Shown here piece after piece: positions 12,401 through 22,307 of a stretch of DNA of 64,000 nt (its first letter is position 1; each line of letters starts with the position of its first letter). The DNA is from Ascaris suum (taxonomy: Eukaryota > Nematoda > Chromadorea > Rhabditida > Ascarididae): contig CM024183.1 of the NCBI GenBank assembly GCA_013433145.1, positions 4,334,001 through 4,398,000 of the forward strand, given 5' to 3'. A program made the translations under genes and the position numbers. A model generated the notes under the pieces. That model was not told the origin of the DNA, ran no database searches, and worked only from the letters and a program-made list of their open reading frames with translations.

Positions 12401-15400
12401 AAGAGAGCATCAACGTCCGTTCTAAAGCTGTCACTTCGGCGTTATGCTTTAAACCTTGCACCTCTAAACAACTGTGATCGACGAGAAAAGATTCCCTTCG
12501 AAGGTCACAGTCGACAAGATCAGCGTCCAACATCGAAATGACTACTCCCTCAAATGATCACTAAACATAAGAGATATAATCTTGCGAACTGAGCATTTAT
12601 CTCTCTACGCTATTTCATATTCTGAGTTTTATCAAGTGCATAAAAGCTTATAGCATGCACGAGCAGCACTTTCTGAATCTCACAGTGATTCATCTCATAT
12701 AACAGGGAATAAAGATGGAAGCTCAAATATCACAGAACGTCGAATAAACTCCCGAAGCAGTACACATCGCAATATCTAAGAGAGCAATGTTAACTAAAGA
12801 CAGGCGATATTTGCATATATAGTATGAGATTACTTCAAGCTCACCTATTAATAAGATCAATAAAAAGGTATAGATGAAGTGAGATGAAAAAATGTATCGT
12901 GGCTAGAGTTAAGAAGAGGAACTGCACTGATGGAGTGCTGGAAAAATACTCATAAGAACACTCCTGTGCGATCGAAACTTCATTTAGTTCTCTTGACTCT
13001 TGGTGGGAATTGGCCCTCCACTCCAATCCTGAATTGCTGACGAAGGATCGAAACGTCAGGCATGGTAAGGGATTAGATCAAATAAACATGAGTGAAATCC
13101 TTATCATCAGAAAAAACAATGGGATCAGCAAACCTGGAGAGACCAGTTTATTCATTTTGCACCGAGGACAAATACGGTTGCACCGAATGATGAGAAATAT
13201 TGCAGGAAACTGTAAGAAAGATTCATGGTGTAAGGAGAGGACACCGTGCTGCAGATAAAATCCAACGCGCAAACAGAGAATACGACGCTGAGATGAAATG
13301 CAAGATGTGGGAAGGGGAGACCACGCTGCAGGTGAGACTTTAGTTAAAGAAACCATAAGACCACCAAACAACTCCCGCTGTCTTTATCACCGTTTTTAGT
13401 TGATCACTGCCGGAATCCGAAGAAGCAGGACCTCACCTCTGAGACCGGTAATGTTGTGTTCAGTATGAAGCAATCCCATGACCGTATGCAGGCGGTACTG
13501 TCCACAAGCATGAACGGGCATGCTGGGCGGCTTATTAACAACCAATAGGTCGTCGTTGTTTTCAATGAACTCAATCGGCTTGGCAAGTATCGGATGTTCA
13601 TGTCGATGTGCGACGTGAACGATGGCATCGTTGTTCTTGAAAACGTAATCCGTGTCAGTCATCTGCCGTTCGTTTACAAATAAGCGTCCGAGCTTACATG
13701 CAGCCATCTAGAAAGCATTTATCAATAAACTCTAAGAGCGACTAGCGACAATCCTCAAAAACGGAACAAGTACGTATCACTTTGCCTTTTCTTCTGGCCT
13801 CCTGGCAAAGGGAAATGGCAGAAAAGATTTCACAAAATGAATTTCAGTTTAGCTCTCGTTTATATGTTTTAAGCACGACCTACATACACATGCCGATCGG
13901 ACAGTGCCGACTTCTACCTCTAAAACGCTTTTACGATTCAGCGTTCTTTCTATGAGATGAGGTGAATTTGATCTTTTCCGGCAGCACTGGGATGAAGCGA
14001 ATTACTCAAGCACACCAATGTACTTTAATTAAATCTAACATAACTCGAGAAATGCAATCCGTAATGCGTATAACATCCACATCAAATGGGGCACTAAAGG
14101 AAGTCAACGAACCGCATAGTTAGGATGTTGTGATAGGAACTCTTCTTGAAATACGTCAACTAATTTGCGGCCTATCCAGCGACCTTTCGTCCTTGTGCAA
14201 TATGTTGTCCAATATGCGTCTAGATATCGAATCCCTTAAATCGGCGTTTCCAATAATTTCATGATCCGGGCCATTTAAATAAGCTTCATTTATTCAACCA
14301 GTCGAACAACAAATTCCATTTTTGCCTCTCCGTGGAGGTAAATCAGGGACTGGATAATTATTAAATACTGCAAAGCATCGTACATACGACAGGAAACCTA
14401 CGGATTTCTAATCAGTTAGGATGGCCGATACTTGACAGTGATCAATGAATGAGAGAACGAAGGAGAAGGAATACAATCTTCATGATTATTCACAAGCAAA
14501 TACGACTGAAGCAATCTTTGTAGACTAATCAAGAAGTGCAACTTTCTCAAGCACAATATATGCGACAGAAACAATTTTCCGGATTTCTTCTGAAGGTAAA
14601 AACCGTATTCGAGCTAGTGCTCCATCTTGAAATTAAGAACCGACATAACGTTACCACTACTCATCACATGAAACATTAAAACGGAAGATCTTGGCTGGGT
14701 ATTTGCCGAAAAGAAGTGCAACTGGATTTATAAGACAGTGGGAGATATAATTAAGCGAAGGAAAGGGGTGGGGAAAAGAGCTTATTATGGTTGTCAAGTT
14801 TTCAGAGGAAAGGTCTTGACGATAACGATCTTGCACTAAGCAAATATGATGATCGGGACTTCAGGAAGAATGTAATTTACACAAAACTCGGAGCATGAAA
14901 GGTTGGCAACGCCCTTAACGCTGAAAAATAAGGGTGCATCATGAATAGACCAAAGTGAATTATAAGGAACTGAAAAATAAAGCGTCAATTCACAAACCAT
15001 TCTTGATATGGAACGGAACATTGGATGGCATCTCGCTGTACGGGTCGTTGACGATCACCTTGCGATACGTATCCGCACCCGATGAGCACTCCTAGAAGTA
15101 CAGTTGATCGTGCAATGGCGCCGAGCAAAGTTATAGAAAACGATAGCCTTGAATATCGCATTTTAATATGAAAGAGTCGAGGCTGTACGAGTCTTTAAAG
15201 CGCTTCTAAAGTGCCACCCGTGCGGAACACGTCTGTGGATATTCTGCTGTATCTGTTTCCGAGTGACTAAACTTGCACGCAATAATTGAGGAATGGCTAA
15301 TAATAAGATTTAAAAAAAGTTGACTAAATATTCGAAAGATGGATGACATGGTACTTCCAAACTGCAGTTTGTAGTACGCTATCTCTTCTATTAATGTAAA

Positions 15401-16132
15401 CTGGGTGAAGCAGAACCGCTGTAGCAATAAACAACTCAAATGTGGGGGGGGGGGGGGGGGGGGGAGGATTAAATCCCGTTAATTGTTAGGAACACGTCAG
15501 CTTTGCCTAGTTTTGCGGTGATAATATTTCCTCTCGTTCAGGCTCAAATCCATCTTTCTCTATTTCGTTCTTCATAGCTTTTTCCGAATATGCGATAAAG
15601 CCCCTTACATACACATACAGTTCATTGTCATAGCACGCCACCATGCATCACCCAGACCTGATGGACCTGGATGAAGTGATCACAGACTCGTCCTTGTTTC
15701 ACGCGGCAGCCTGTCGCGTCGGCTTGCACTACCAGCAACTACTCCACCTCCCCCACCCCCTCCTCCTCCTCCTCCTCTCTCCATCACCTTCAAGCACGAA
15801 GGTCATCAAACAACGAGGTTACGTTGCTGAGATGTTTTTATTGCAGCATTCATTATCGCGGCCGCAAAGCACGAGGATGACGAAAGGTTTTATTGGTTCA
15901 TTGAAAACAATAGAATCTGCCGACGACCAACCAAAGTAAACTCAAAGAACTCACGTCTATTTGTTTCCTGTCTTCTTCTTCGTTCAATTTTCGCCTTTTC
16001 TCACTCAGAGTGTCTTCAGACGCAGTCTCCGCAATGCAATCGGCGTTTCGTTTCTGTCTTTTGACAGCGTCAACAACTTCATTCACATCCGGAGTGCATG
16101 CCTCCATAGTACTATCAGCAAGCATCCATGTT
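6359..16132 (-). CDS. RPUSD2-type RNA pseudouridine synthase (whole gene, ten exons)
   Basis: This gene encodes an RluA-family enzyme that isomerises uridine to pseudouridine in RNA. The family's eukaryotic RPUSD2 branch acts on tRNA or mRNA uridines. I assembled ten minus-strand exons: 16125-15955, 15091-14998, 14219-14113, 13707-13437, 12089-12019, 11119-11049, 8968-8772, 8419-8322, 7662-7564 and 6535-6359. They give 1356 nt, or 451 residues plus a TAG stop. The order of elements matches human RPUSD2: an acidic/basic N-terminus, a [13 protein letters not shown] block, [25 protein letters not shown] with the catalytic Asp near residue 220, [18 protein letters not shown] at about 315-323, [10 protein letters not shown], and a C-terminal CxxC plus Trp-rich tail. 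Introns run from about 350 to 2080 bp. The first seven junctions agree in phase. The last two need weak splice sites (see the exon entries). The identity is very secure; the exact 3' splicing is not. Confidence 0.93.
6852..6895. repeat. Short inverted repeat in intron 9
   Basis: Arms of 17 bases (TTTCAAATCGCAGGTAA and TTACCTGTGGTTTGAAA) pair with two mismatches around a 10-base loop. It lies within the last intron of the synthase gene. Its function is unknown. Confidence 0.6.
7564..7662 (-). CDS. Pseudouridine synthase exon 9
   Basis: The exon encodes 33 codons, [18 protein letters not shown] then [15 protein letters not shown], between TGTTGCAG and GAG|GTATGC. It aligns loosely with human ELLRDLVAEHQ and the following linker. 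It is phase 0 at both ends. The frame is chosen for its similarity to LRDL-AEH; one alternative frame is also free of stops but does not resemble the family. Confidence 0.8.
8040..8275. repeat. Possible dispersed repeat in intron 8
   Basis: This stretch is more GC-rich than its surroundings and includes a GGGGGAGGGGAGGGAGGAGG purine tract at about 8158-8180. It has the look of a dispersed repeat inside the synthase intron. No terminal repeats or coding remnants are evident, so its class is unknown. Confidence 0.3.
8322..8419 (-). CDS. Pseudouridine synthase exon 8 (donor ambiguous)
   Basis: The exon begins after TTATAG and reads [20 protein letters not shown] then [11 protein letters not shown], matching the human stretch HPILNDPIYNSVAWGPSRGRGG. 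The best donor is AG|GTATGA after 8329, but it leaves phase 2 while exon 9 begins in phase 0. The GT seven bases further on (8321-8320, GAT|GTTATT) keeps the frame and adds Tyr-Asp, so I used 8322. The donor choice, or a one-base sequence error, is unresolved. Confidence 0.8.
8772..8968 (-). CDS. Pseudouridine synthase exon 7 (GRTHQIRVH motif)
   Basis: The exon encodes about residues 262-327: [13 protein letters not shown], then [34 protein letters not shown] and [14 protein letters not shown] is the third conserved RluA motif, which helps form the active-site cleft. The acceptor is AAGAATTCAG. The donor is G|GTGAGT and leaves one base of the Gly codon for exon 8. It follows the longest intron of the gene (about 2.1 kb), which contains the TA repeat at 9.4 kb. 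Confidence 0.96.
9394..9475. repeat. TA dinucleotide microsatellite
   Basis: An uninterrupted TA run of about 82 bp lies inside the longest intron of the pseudouridine synthase gene. Confidence 0.98.
11049..11119 (-). CDS. Pseudouridine synthase exon 6 (KEYVC motif)
   Basis: The exon encodes [20 protein letters not shown] then VFPG. It matches the conserved segment between the catalytic motif and the central barrel strands (human RLEKEYVCRVEGEFP). The acceptor AATTTCAG and the donor CCAGG|GTAAGG are both good. It starts in phase 0 and ends in phase 2, exactly as required by exons 5 and 7. Confidence 0.93.
12019..12089 (-). CDS. Pseudouridine synthase exon 5 (catalytic Asp motif)
   Basis: The exon carries the active-site motif [20 protein letters not shown]. 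The aspartate of RLD (about residue 220) is the catalytic nucleophile invariant in RluA enzymes. The acceptor is TGTTTAG; the first two bases complete a Val codon left open by exon 4. The donor is GAG|GTATGC in phase 0. At 71 nt with perfect agreement to the family motif, this exon by itself identifies the gene. Confidence 0.97.
13437..13707 (-). CDS. Pseudouridine synthase exon 4 (S4-like end and motif I)
   Basis: This is the largest exon (271 nt, about residues 125-214). It encodes GRLFVNER, the end of the S4-like segment, then [16 protein letters not shown] and the family's first synthase motif, [18 protein letters not shown], followed by [16 protein letters not shown]. The acceptor is CTTTCTAG immediately before the ATG at 13707, which is an internal methionine codon. 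The donor AGAG|GTGAGG is strong and leaves phase 1. The matching human segment has the same spacing of HRHE, KPSSIPVHPCG and the downstream region. Confidence 0.95.
14113..14219 (-). CDS. Pseudouridine synthase exon 3 (KGRWIGRKL block)
   Basis: The exon encodes about residues 89-124 and contains [18 protein letters not shown] followed by [16 protein letters not shown]. This aligns by eye with the human RPUSD2 segment around TYCKGRWVGHSLLHVF, the start of the S4-like RNA-binding region. The acceptor is TATCTAG and the donor is GCG|GTTCGT. The start phase fits exon 2, and the end phase 0 fits exon 4. Confidence 0.85.
14998..15091 (-). CDS. Pseudouridine synthase exon 2
   Basis: This exon follows a CTTCTAG acceptor, starts in phase 0 to match exon 1, and ends in phase 1 at AATG|GTTTGT. 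It encodes about residues 58-88, including [15 protein letters not shown] and PFHIKN. The region corresponds to the segment just before the KGRW block in RPUSD2 proteins. Conservation here is modest, so the call rests mainly on phase agreement with both neighbours and the absence of stops. Confidence 0.7.
15444..15464 (+). repeat. G21 homopolymer
   Basis: Twenty-one consecutive G residues lie in the first intron of the synthase gene (C on the gene's sense strand). Tracts of this kind can form G-quadruplexes and are prone to deletion. Confidence 0.98.
15955..16132 (-). CDS. Pseudouridine synthase exon 1 (start and charged N-terminus)
   Basis: The chosen start is the ATG at 16125-16123, giving residues 1-57. 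They begin [18 protein letters not shown] and run through a lysine/arginine/glutamate-rich stretch ([25 protein letters not shown]), as is usual for the variable N-terminus of this family. The exon ends at a strong donor, GAC|GTGAGT. An acceptor (TTATTACAG) lies immediately upstream at 16134-16133, so the message probably receives a spliced leader here. The first ATG after that acceptor (16129) is in another frame and stops after four codons, so the second ATG is preferred. The frame is also open up to an ATG at 16170 if no trans-splicing occurs. Confidence 0.75.
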
Positions 16133-16145
16133 CTGTAATAAATGA
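16126..16145 (-). promoter_or_regulatory. Probable spliced-leader trans-splice acceptor
   Basis: The minus strand reads ATTTATTACAG|AACATGG just before the start codon region of the pseudouridine synthase. Nematode genes commonly carry such an acceptor a few bases upstream of the start for spliced-leader addition. No first exon encoding a better N-terminus is visible upstream, which supports this reading. Confidence 0.5.
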
Positions 16146-16170
16146 TCTCATAGTGTTTCAACGACCTCAT

Positions 16171-16899
16171 TCAAACATCATATTGCAGAGTGTTATTTTA
16201 ATCTGGAATTGATGCTATAAAAAACATTAAAACAACTACACACAAACGAAGGAGCAGATCATTCCGGATGCGATCGTTTTGTTGCAATGAATCACGCAAT
16301 CCTCAGTCACAGCATCCTTTTCCAAGAATGAACTACTCTTCAACAGATTCTTGCGCAATAGAAACCACCGCTCACTTCAAACGATTGGAGGTCGAAGACT
16401 TTAGTGAATCAATGATTGAGCTTAGGGCAACAGTCGAAAACTTTCGTTATTTCAAAACTAACGAGGGGGGTATTTCACCGTTCGGTATCTACGCGCAGGG
16501 GACGGCATTCGTAGGAGGACGGACACTTTTCTTGTAAAACATGACCCTTGTGGAATGAAGCACACCTCCCCACTTTCTAAACGCTCTATTCAAAGGATTC
16601 GTTATGGAACGCTCTAAATTATCGTATTTTTGCGTCATTCTTTTCTCAGTACTTTTCTTCGTTCATTTATGAACGAAAACTCGACTACCACTACTAGCAA
16701 AGGATGTTCCGAACTCATAAGAACATGACAACAAGTATCGGCATCGGTCTCGCACCTACCGGAGTAGCTGAGAGTTTAGTGATATCGCACATAGTTATAG
16801 AAATCATACTTCATAAATAAAGTCGAATAATTCAAATTGCTCAAATAAAATCGAAAAAATTAAGGCGTTCGGCAGCTGTGTAATATTCGACCACCTGAA
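16171..16899. other. Upstream region, possible divergent promoter
   Basis: About 730 bp separate the pseudouridine synthase start (minus) from a possible plus-strand first exon at 16900. A plus open frame at 16268-16537 (89 residues) lies inside but has no family resemblance. I see no clear TATA or repeat structure. The promoter role is inferred from position only. Confidence 0.35.
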
Positions 16900-16953
16900 A
16901 TGGAAGCTGCACCGGCGTTTCAGGTTGGAGCACTTGCTCCGGACGCATTTCCA
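16900..16953 (+). CDS. Possible first exon of a divergent gene
   Basis: ATG GAA GCT at 16900 opens an 18-codon frame, MEAAPAFQVGALAPDAFP, that ends exactly at a strong GTGAGT donor. A second frame is also open across it and would join in phase to an open stretch after CCTCTAG at about 17099 (KRDFSIAGVEKRAEVAAF, stop at 17177). The frame is undecided and no family is recognised. Its position head-to-head with the synthase gene is the main reason to list it. Confidence 0.25.
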
Positions 16954-17231
16954 GTGAGTGATGCTTTAAATCGACGAAATATTTGTTTGGAAATATATGG
17001 GTGGATTTTGCACTGATACATCGATGGGTCTTTTTGTTTTCGTTATTTTTTTGGTTCGAGCTATCCGTTTTCTTCCCCCCCCCCCTCCCCTCCTCTAGGA
17101 AACGAGACTTTTCAATAGCAGGTGTAGAAAAAAGAGCGGAAGTGGCTGCATTTGAGGAATTGCGGAGAGGGCATTAGAGTCTTGTCTTTTTTTCTTGAGA
17201 TTCCTATCAAAGACAATCCATAGTACTAGAG

Positions 17232-17550
17232 ATGGATCTCTTAGAAATGCACTCTCTGCTTGGATGGAATTATCCGGATATCATGATGCGTTGGCAGTTA
17301 AAAACTTGTCAGGAAAGCGCAAGCATGGATGATTGGTCAATCATAGAGTGGTAACTGACTCAGTCGCAAAAATAGGTACCAATATAGTAACTTTGATAAA
17401 TATAGTAGTTTTTGAACGAAAATACTTGGTACTGGATTGTTCCGAATTTAGAACCCTAATTACAGTAGAAGTGCATTAGGACTACTTTTTGAAAGAGTTG
17501 TAGATTTGGGGGCTGTGTCGGCATTTCCTGTTGCAGCGCGAAGTACATAA
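17232..17550 (+). CDS. Candidate two-exon small protein (67 residues)
   Basis: Exon 1 (17232-17350) encodes MDLLEMHSLLGWNYPD, IMMRWQLKTCQ and ESASMDDWSIIE and ends at TG|GTAACT. The 115-bp intron closes with TAATTACAG. Exon 2 (17466-17550) continues in phase with RSALGLLFERVVDLGAVSAF to a TAA stop. The matched phase and acidic/hydrophobic pattern support it; the TACTAG acceptor before the ATG is weak. No family is recognised and no signal peptide is seen. It could be part of a longer gene with upstream exons. Confidence 0.35.
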
Positions 17551-20500
17551 CGGAATTGAAGCGAAATGTGGCGTCGCCAGATCGAGGTGATATCTGTTGT
17601 TTAGCGATAAGCGAAGCCACATTGTCCATTGTGTGTTCATTGCCGCTCTATACCCATAGAGTGAGATTGGTATGGACTAAATAACAAGTGACTGGTAAGT
17701 TCTCTTTTAGGTGAGATGGTGGAGAGGGGAACAGGCGTAGTACCATTGCAAGTGCTAAACAGGTCTGTTGACTGCTTACACATCCAACGATAAACGGTGC
17801 AATAGAAAGAATGTCACGAACAACGACATTCTGATAATCTTGAAGTATTGAATGAGCACGGTTATGCACGCTATGAGATGGACAAATTAGGTGGTGGAAG
17901 GTGCTCCGCGGGAAGGTCCACAGCCAAATATCCTCGAAAACGGTCGATTTGAATGTGTAGAATGTGGGAACACTGAAGAATTGGACAAGCTGTCGAGTCC
18001 ATAGCAATAAATCACACGGAAACATGTAGCGGGCAAGTTGCTGCTTTCTTGTGATCATTCCTGCGTGTCTTGTGATGTGATATCCAGGACATTCGAATGA
18101 AGAAAGGCCATACGATAGTGGTGATTTAATCCATCTTTCTGTGCCATTTCCTAACTAAGGTGCACGCTGTTAGGCTATTTGACACTGAAAACGGTTTCGA
18201 TTAGGTTTCCATCGCGATAACCACGAAAACAGTACTGAAAATGTCTTCGGAGTTCAATTTTTTCCCCATAATTTCAAAAAGAATTTGCGAACTTTACTGC
18301 AGTGTAGCCGAGAATCGTCTCATAACTTGATTGCTGGATTCTTATGAAAATTTACAGCTTCATAAATCATATCCATGAGGAATCGAGTGGAGCAGCTCCT
18401 CTTTCGGGAAACCCCTTTCCGAATCGGCAGTTTCGTTCGAGATCTTCCAACTCGTGTTCTTTGTTCACCAATGCAAATGAATGCCTTACTGATTGAAAGA
18501 CCGGGCCTTTCATTGTCTATCACGTTGCAAACAATCGGGCATCACTGTTTCCGAATGATTTTCATGGTGGTATATCTATACGAGAGCTAAAATTATTGAC
18601 TGAATTGCGCAGTATGGCGGTTTCGAGCACCGTAATCGGGCAAGGTAGTACCCCTCTCCTCCCGAAAAAGGGATCTCATGTTTATAGGAGAACACTCCCC
18701 TCTTTGTCTCCTTTCCTGTTTTGATGGCTACCTGATTTCTTCACCTGATCTTGATGCCCGGCCCATACGTGCTTTAATCTGTCGACGAAAGAACGGTTGC
18801 CAACTGCTATCGAAACTATCCGTGATTAGCAGCGTGGTCATATACGGTCAGTGATGGCCGACAAGAGCTTATTAACATTAGCGAGCTCATTTCAGAATGA
18901 CATCGTTGATGCATTGTCATCTCTACCAATAGCTAACGTCATCTCTTTTAGTAATAACTAAACAGATTACTTCTTTTAATAGCCATTGATGTGATTTGCA
19001 TAGAAATTGTTGCTTTGAAAAAGAATTATGAATTTGAATATCGAATTATTTAAGTGATTGTTGAGATAGCGGAGACAATTTTTTATGTAAATTTCGCCAG
19101 CTTTTTGAAATTTATATGCAAATTTCGAATAACTTTTAAAATATTGGCTTTCATGATTTGTGTGCATCGAATTTATTAAATAAGACTGAGAAACTAAAGA
19201 GAAAATTTCAAGCTACGATAAAGGAAATGAGAGGAGAAAACTCCGTGGAGCTTATACGCTATTATGAGATCAAATCCCATGTATTTATTTCGAGAACATT
19301 CGCATGCGTTGTATAAGTTATACCTCAGTGAGATAGTGGCATGGAATGTATGAGAAAAATTCACTGCTGTCAGCCTAGAATTCAGCGAAAAAATTTCGAT
19401 TTTACCTTTGCAGTTTTATTGCAGGTAAGAGCCACGCCACATGCATAGAGCTGGCACTGCTTGCACGGATTTTGTGTGCAATAGTTGTGCTAATAGCCAA
19501 AATAGAATCATGAAGTCGTGCTCTGTATTGGTTCACTGATGTTGTTTTATTCTGCAGTTTTGAACTCATTTTTCCCACATCATGACTTTACACTCAATTA
19601 TTGTCTAGTGCCACCTGTATCTTTAACACCGTTATTATCCCCGTAATTCGTAAACCATCTCTTTTCCTTCGTGAGTTGCTGACTTCGAGTGAGGACACCT
19701 TGCAAGTGGAATCTCTCACAACTTGAAAACGATTGATCGGATATGGAAAGAGCGCACAACATGATGAAATATGCACGAGCGGAGAAAGTAAATATTGCAA
19801 CTATATAGAAAAGAGCGAACGGGAAATGCAGATGTGACTCAGTTTTGAACGTTTCCCCAATCGATATCCGCTGTATTTCATTTCTGAGGCTTTGCAAGGG
19901 ATCCGTCGTGGAGGGCATCAGTTATGTTAATTCCTGAAAGCGTTATATGTTTTGTTCCGCGTGGTGTTTGTTTGCGGCACCTCAGCCAGCGATACCGTCG
20001 TTCCCGGTTGATCTTCTAGTCAACGTGATTGCTTCTGATGCTTAATGATTTGTCCACCTGTTCCACGCTACCGTACAGGTTTGAATAAAATCACCTATTC
20101 CTTTGATTTGAAGTAATGATGCTCGAAGGTGTTTCAAATATGCCAAGGGAGATTTTCCTTCACAGGCGATTATTTGTTCTTGCAGGTGCAAATCACCTGC
20201 AAGAATTGCATGACCGTCGAATGCAATTTATTCAGCAGGAGTTCGATGGCATTGCCGAATTCGTCTTCTTCTATTACCTGTCAAATTAGTGGGAACTCAT
20301 CATGAATGATCCTTATCAGTAAGCAATGATGTTATCAGGAGCAAGTGAATCACCTCTTCTGCCTTCCTTGCCACCAATTTACTTTCTGCGTTTTCAAACT
20401 CTGTAACATGCAGCCTTTGTTTGCATATGCCAGTACCACCTAGAAGGATCCTGCATAGATGAAAGTCATAAAGACAAGCATCGAATGAATGTCTTTCCAT

Positions 20501-20809
20501 TCTGCCTTGAAATTCAGAGCAAAATGGAAGAGAATAAAACGTGAATTCGCAAGCTGCAGGAAAAAAGGATAATAGAAGTCATCCACAAGTTGATGTGAAT
20601 TCGCCTCATAAATCACTGAAACGTTCGCGATCAAATTCCATGCTAACGCAAAGTCATGGCCGATTTGTCCGCACAAGAACATATTAAGTTATTGCTTAGT
20701 CAGAGCTGGAACGCTCATGGCAAATCTTCCCTCACTATGAAGCATCAATTTTTGGTTTCGATGGAACCAAAGCACTGTTGGCGCGTTTTTCGGCAACAGA
20801 GAGTATCGA
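17551..20809. other. No supported gene
   Basis: There are several overlapping open frames on both strands, for example a 136-residue minus frame at 17648-18058 and three open plus frames at about 18350-18520. None has consistent splice sites or recognisable motifs. A perfect 12-bp palindrome lies at 20177-20205. Confidence 0.4.
20177..20205. repeat. Perfect short palindrome
   Basis: TTCTTGCAGGTG and CACCTGCAAGAA are perfect 12-base complements around a five-base spacer. The left arm also looks like a splice acceptor, but the palindrome makes that reading unsafe. Confidence 0.8.
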
Positions 20810-21185
20810 ATGGGTCATGCGAATAGGACTACAGAATTCACGCTGTTCCTGCTAGTCATCCTCCTCCTGCGTGACGGAACCATCGATTCCGCTTTTCATA
20901 GTTCGAGGTCACGGATTCCTGCATTCTCTGGCCAAGCCACATTGTCACGCGTAGCTGGGTCACGGTTCCTCCATCTCCTTTCAAATGTACGAGACGGCAA
21001 ATTTGTTGTTGCAGTTAAATATCCACGCGTAATATGTCAATTGTTTCTTCACTGTATTCTTAAAATCATGAGTGCTGCCTAATGTGCCGTCATCCTTGAG
21101 CAAAGCCTCGGTTTTCTCATCTGCTTAGAGACCAAATGGGGTTCTCAGAGGAATGTTTGCAATGTTGTGGGAATGGGCATCGTAA
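20810..21185 (+). CDS. Candidate secreted peptide precursor (two exons)
   Basis: Exon 1 (20810-20986) starts MGHANRTTEF, has a hydrophobic core FTLFLLVILLL (about residues 11-21) like a signal peptide, then a Ser/Arg-rich part (SSRSRIPAFSG, SRVAGSRFLHLLSN) up to the donor AAT|GTACGA. Exon 2 (21129-21185), after TGCTTAG, joins in phase and ends RPNGVLRGMFAMLWEWAS with TAA. The product would be 77 residues. No known neuropeptide motif is evident. The same second exon can be read in another frame (QMGFSEECLQCCGNGHRK, ending at a GTATGT donor), so the model is uncertain. Confidence 0.3.
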
Positions 21186-21375
21186 GGTATGTTATACTAT
21201 GTTTTTGCGGACAGTATCAAAACAAGTATGAATTTTATTCTATTTAGAGCTTCTAATAATGCAATGGGATTGACTTCATTTCCCTATTTATCCCTCTCTC
21301 TCTATTTCCGCACCAAAAATGTTGTATTCGATATTGCAGAAATCTATTAAACAACAGTCACCACTTTGCAGTTAG

Positions 21376-21504
21376 AGAACCGATTGCCGAACAAAAATGA
21401 TTCTATGCTTTTCACTTCGATCCGATATATGCGCCACTCAAAATGTCTCGACTTCGTTCATGCAATGCGCCGTTTCGAAGATCTACTCATTTGACGATTT
21501 TTCC
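21376..21504 (+). CDS. Candidate exon upstream of a CaRF/ZSWIM-like domain
   Basis: The frame ends FMQCAVSKIYSFDDFS at GTATGT in phase 0, matching the start of the next exon at 21707. An aromatic xYxFDDF segment at this place is typical of the entry to the CaRF/ZSWIM/MULE N-terminal domain. The strong acceptor at 21371 puts a stop in this frame, so the start at 21376 (TTAG) is a compromise. Another frame here (LENRLPNKNDSMLFTSIR) is also open, so confidence is low. Confidence 0.3.
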
Positions 21505-21706
21505 GTATGTGCACCTCAACTAAACTCCTATGATGTCATTCTGCAAGAATGGAGATTTTGTAGATGTCGTCATTTCCGGTGGACTGCAATGCCATTTCAA
21601 CAGTAGAATGCCTTCACAACAATTTGTGATGTTAAATCAATAATGGTCGCATGTTGAAGTATTTTTACAACCTGTTGCTCTGCGTTGTTGTTACATTTCC
21701 TTGCAG

Positions 21707-21896
21707 GAATCCCTTCATTTCCTCAACAACGATAGATCCACGTTATTCGTTCGGAAATATGGATCTAAGCTTGGAAGCAGTTCAGTGATGTATCACTGTA
21801 ATCGTTCACGACACTGTAAGGATTCTGAATTCGCATCTGCGAGTGGTGCATCACTTAAGGTTGTCAGGTACTGTCGCGCTCATTTTATCAGAACGG
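21707..21896 (+). CDS. Exon with CaRF/ZSWIM-type zinc-binding segment
   Basis: After a strong acceptor (TTTCCTTGCAG) the exon encodes SLHFLNNDRSTLFVRKYGSK, SSVMYHCNRSRHCKD and SLKVVRYCRAHFIRT, ending at ACGG|GTGAGC. The pattern aromatic-x-C-N-R-S followed by spaced Cys/His is the hallmark of the N-terminal domain of CaRF, ZSWIM1/3 and many nematode MULE-transposase-derived proteins, which bind DNA or derive from transposases. The catalytic MULE region was not found, so this may be a host factor, a transposon piece or a decaying copy. Confidence 0.55.
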
Positions 21897-22307
21897 GTGA
21901 GCCTCGTTCTCGTCGTTTAATCCGTTGTTGCTTTTTCGTGATTGATTTTTGCTGCCTGACACCTTTAGAGTATATAAAACAGATTAATTAAAAAAGACTA
22001 AAGATTCGGTGCGACATGAGATCACGCTCCTTCCTGAACGTCACACACTTCCATCTCTTCCCAGATTTGCAGATGGAAGTAATCTTCCAATAAAGCTAGT
22101 AAAGGAAGTTACGCATACCTGAGGCGATATGCACTACTGCAGCGTATTTCTAAAATTTGCAGGAAAGGTGTTCCTTCGATCAGTCGATTTCCATTCTATA
22201 TATCATTGGTCATAGTCCGCTTTGCTTGTTTATTTCACTTAGTGTCATGCAATGCCCACGATTATGTGCGTTTTTTCATTAGTCGGGAGATACACATTGC
22301 AGGAAAG

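Noticed and set aside
13037..13059. CTGACGAAGGATCGAAACGTCAG, which recalls a hammerhead or Penelope-type motif
   Set aside because: The CTGANGA and GAAA core words are present, but the stem II region cannot pair properly and the ends pair with each other; probably only a repeat fragment.
17648..18058. 136-codon minus open frame
   Set aside because: There is no motif, no splice agreement, and frames on the other strand overlap; its length alone is not convincing.
20194..20280. Apparent exon reading LQELHDRRMQFIQQEFDGIA after TTCTTGCAG
   Set aside because: The acceptor is one arm of a perfect palindrome, no donor follows, and the frame ends shortly; attractive but unsupported.
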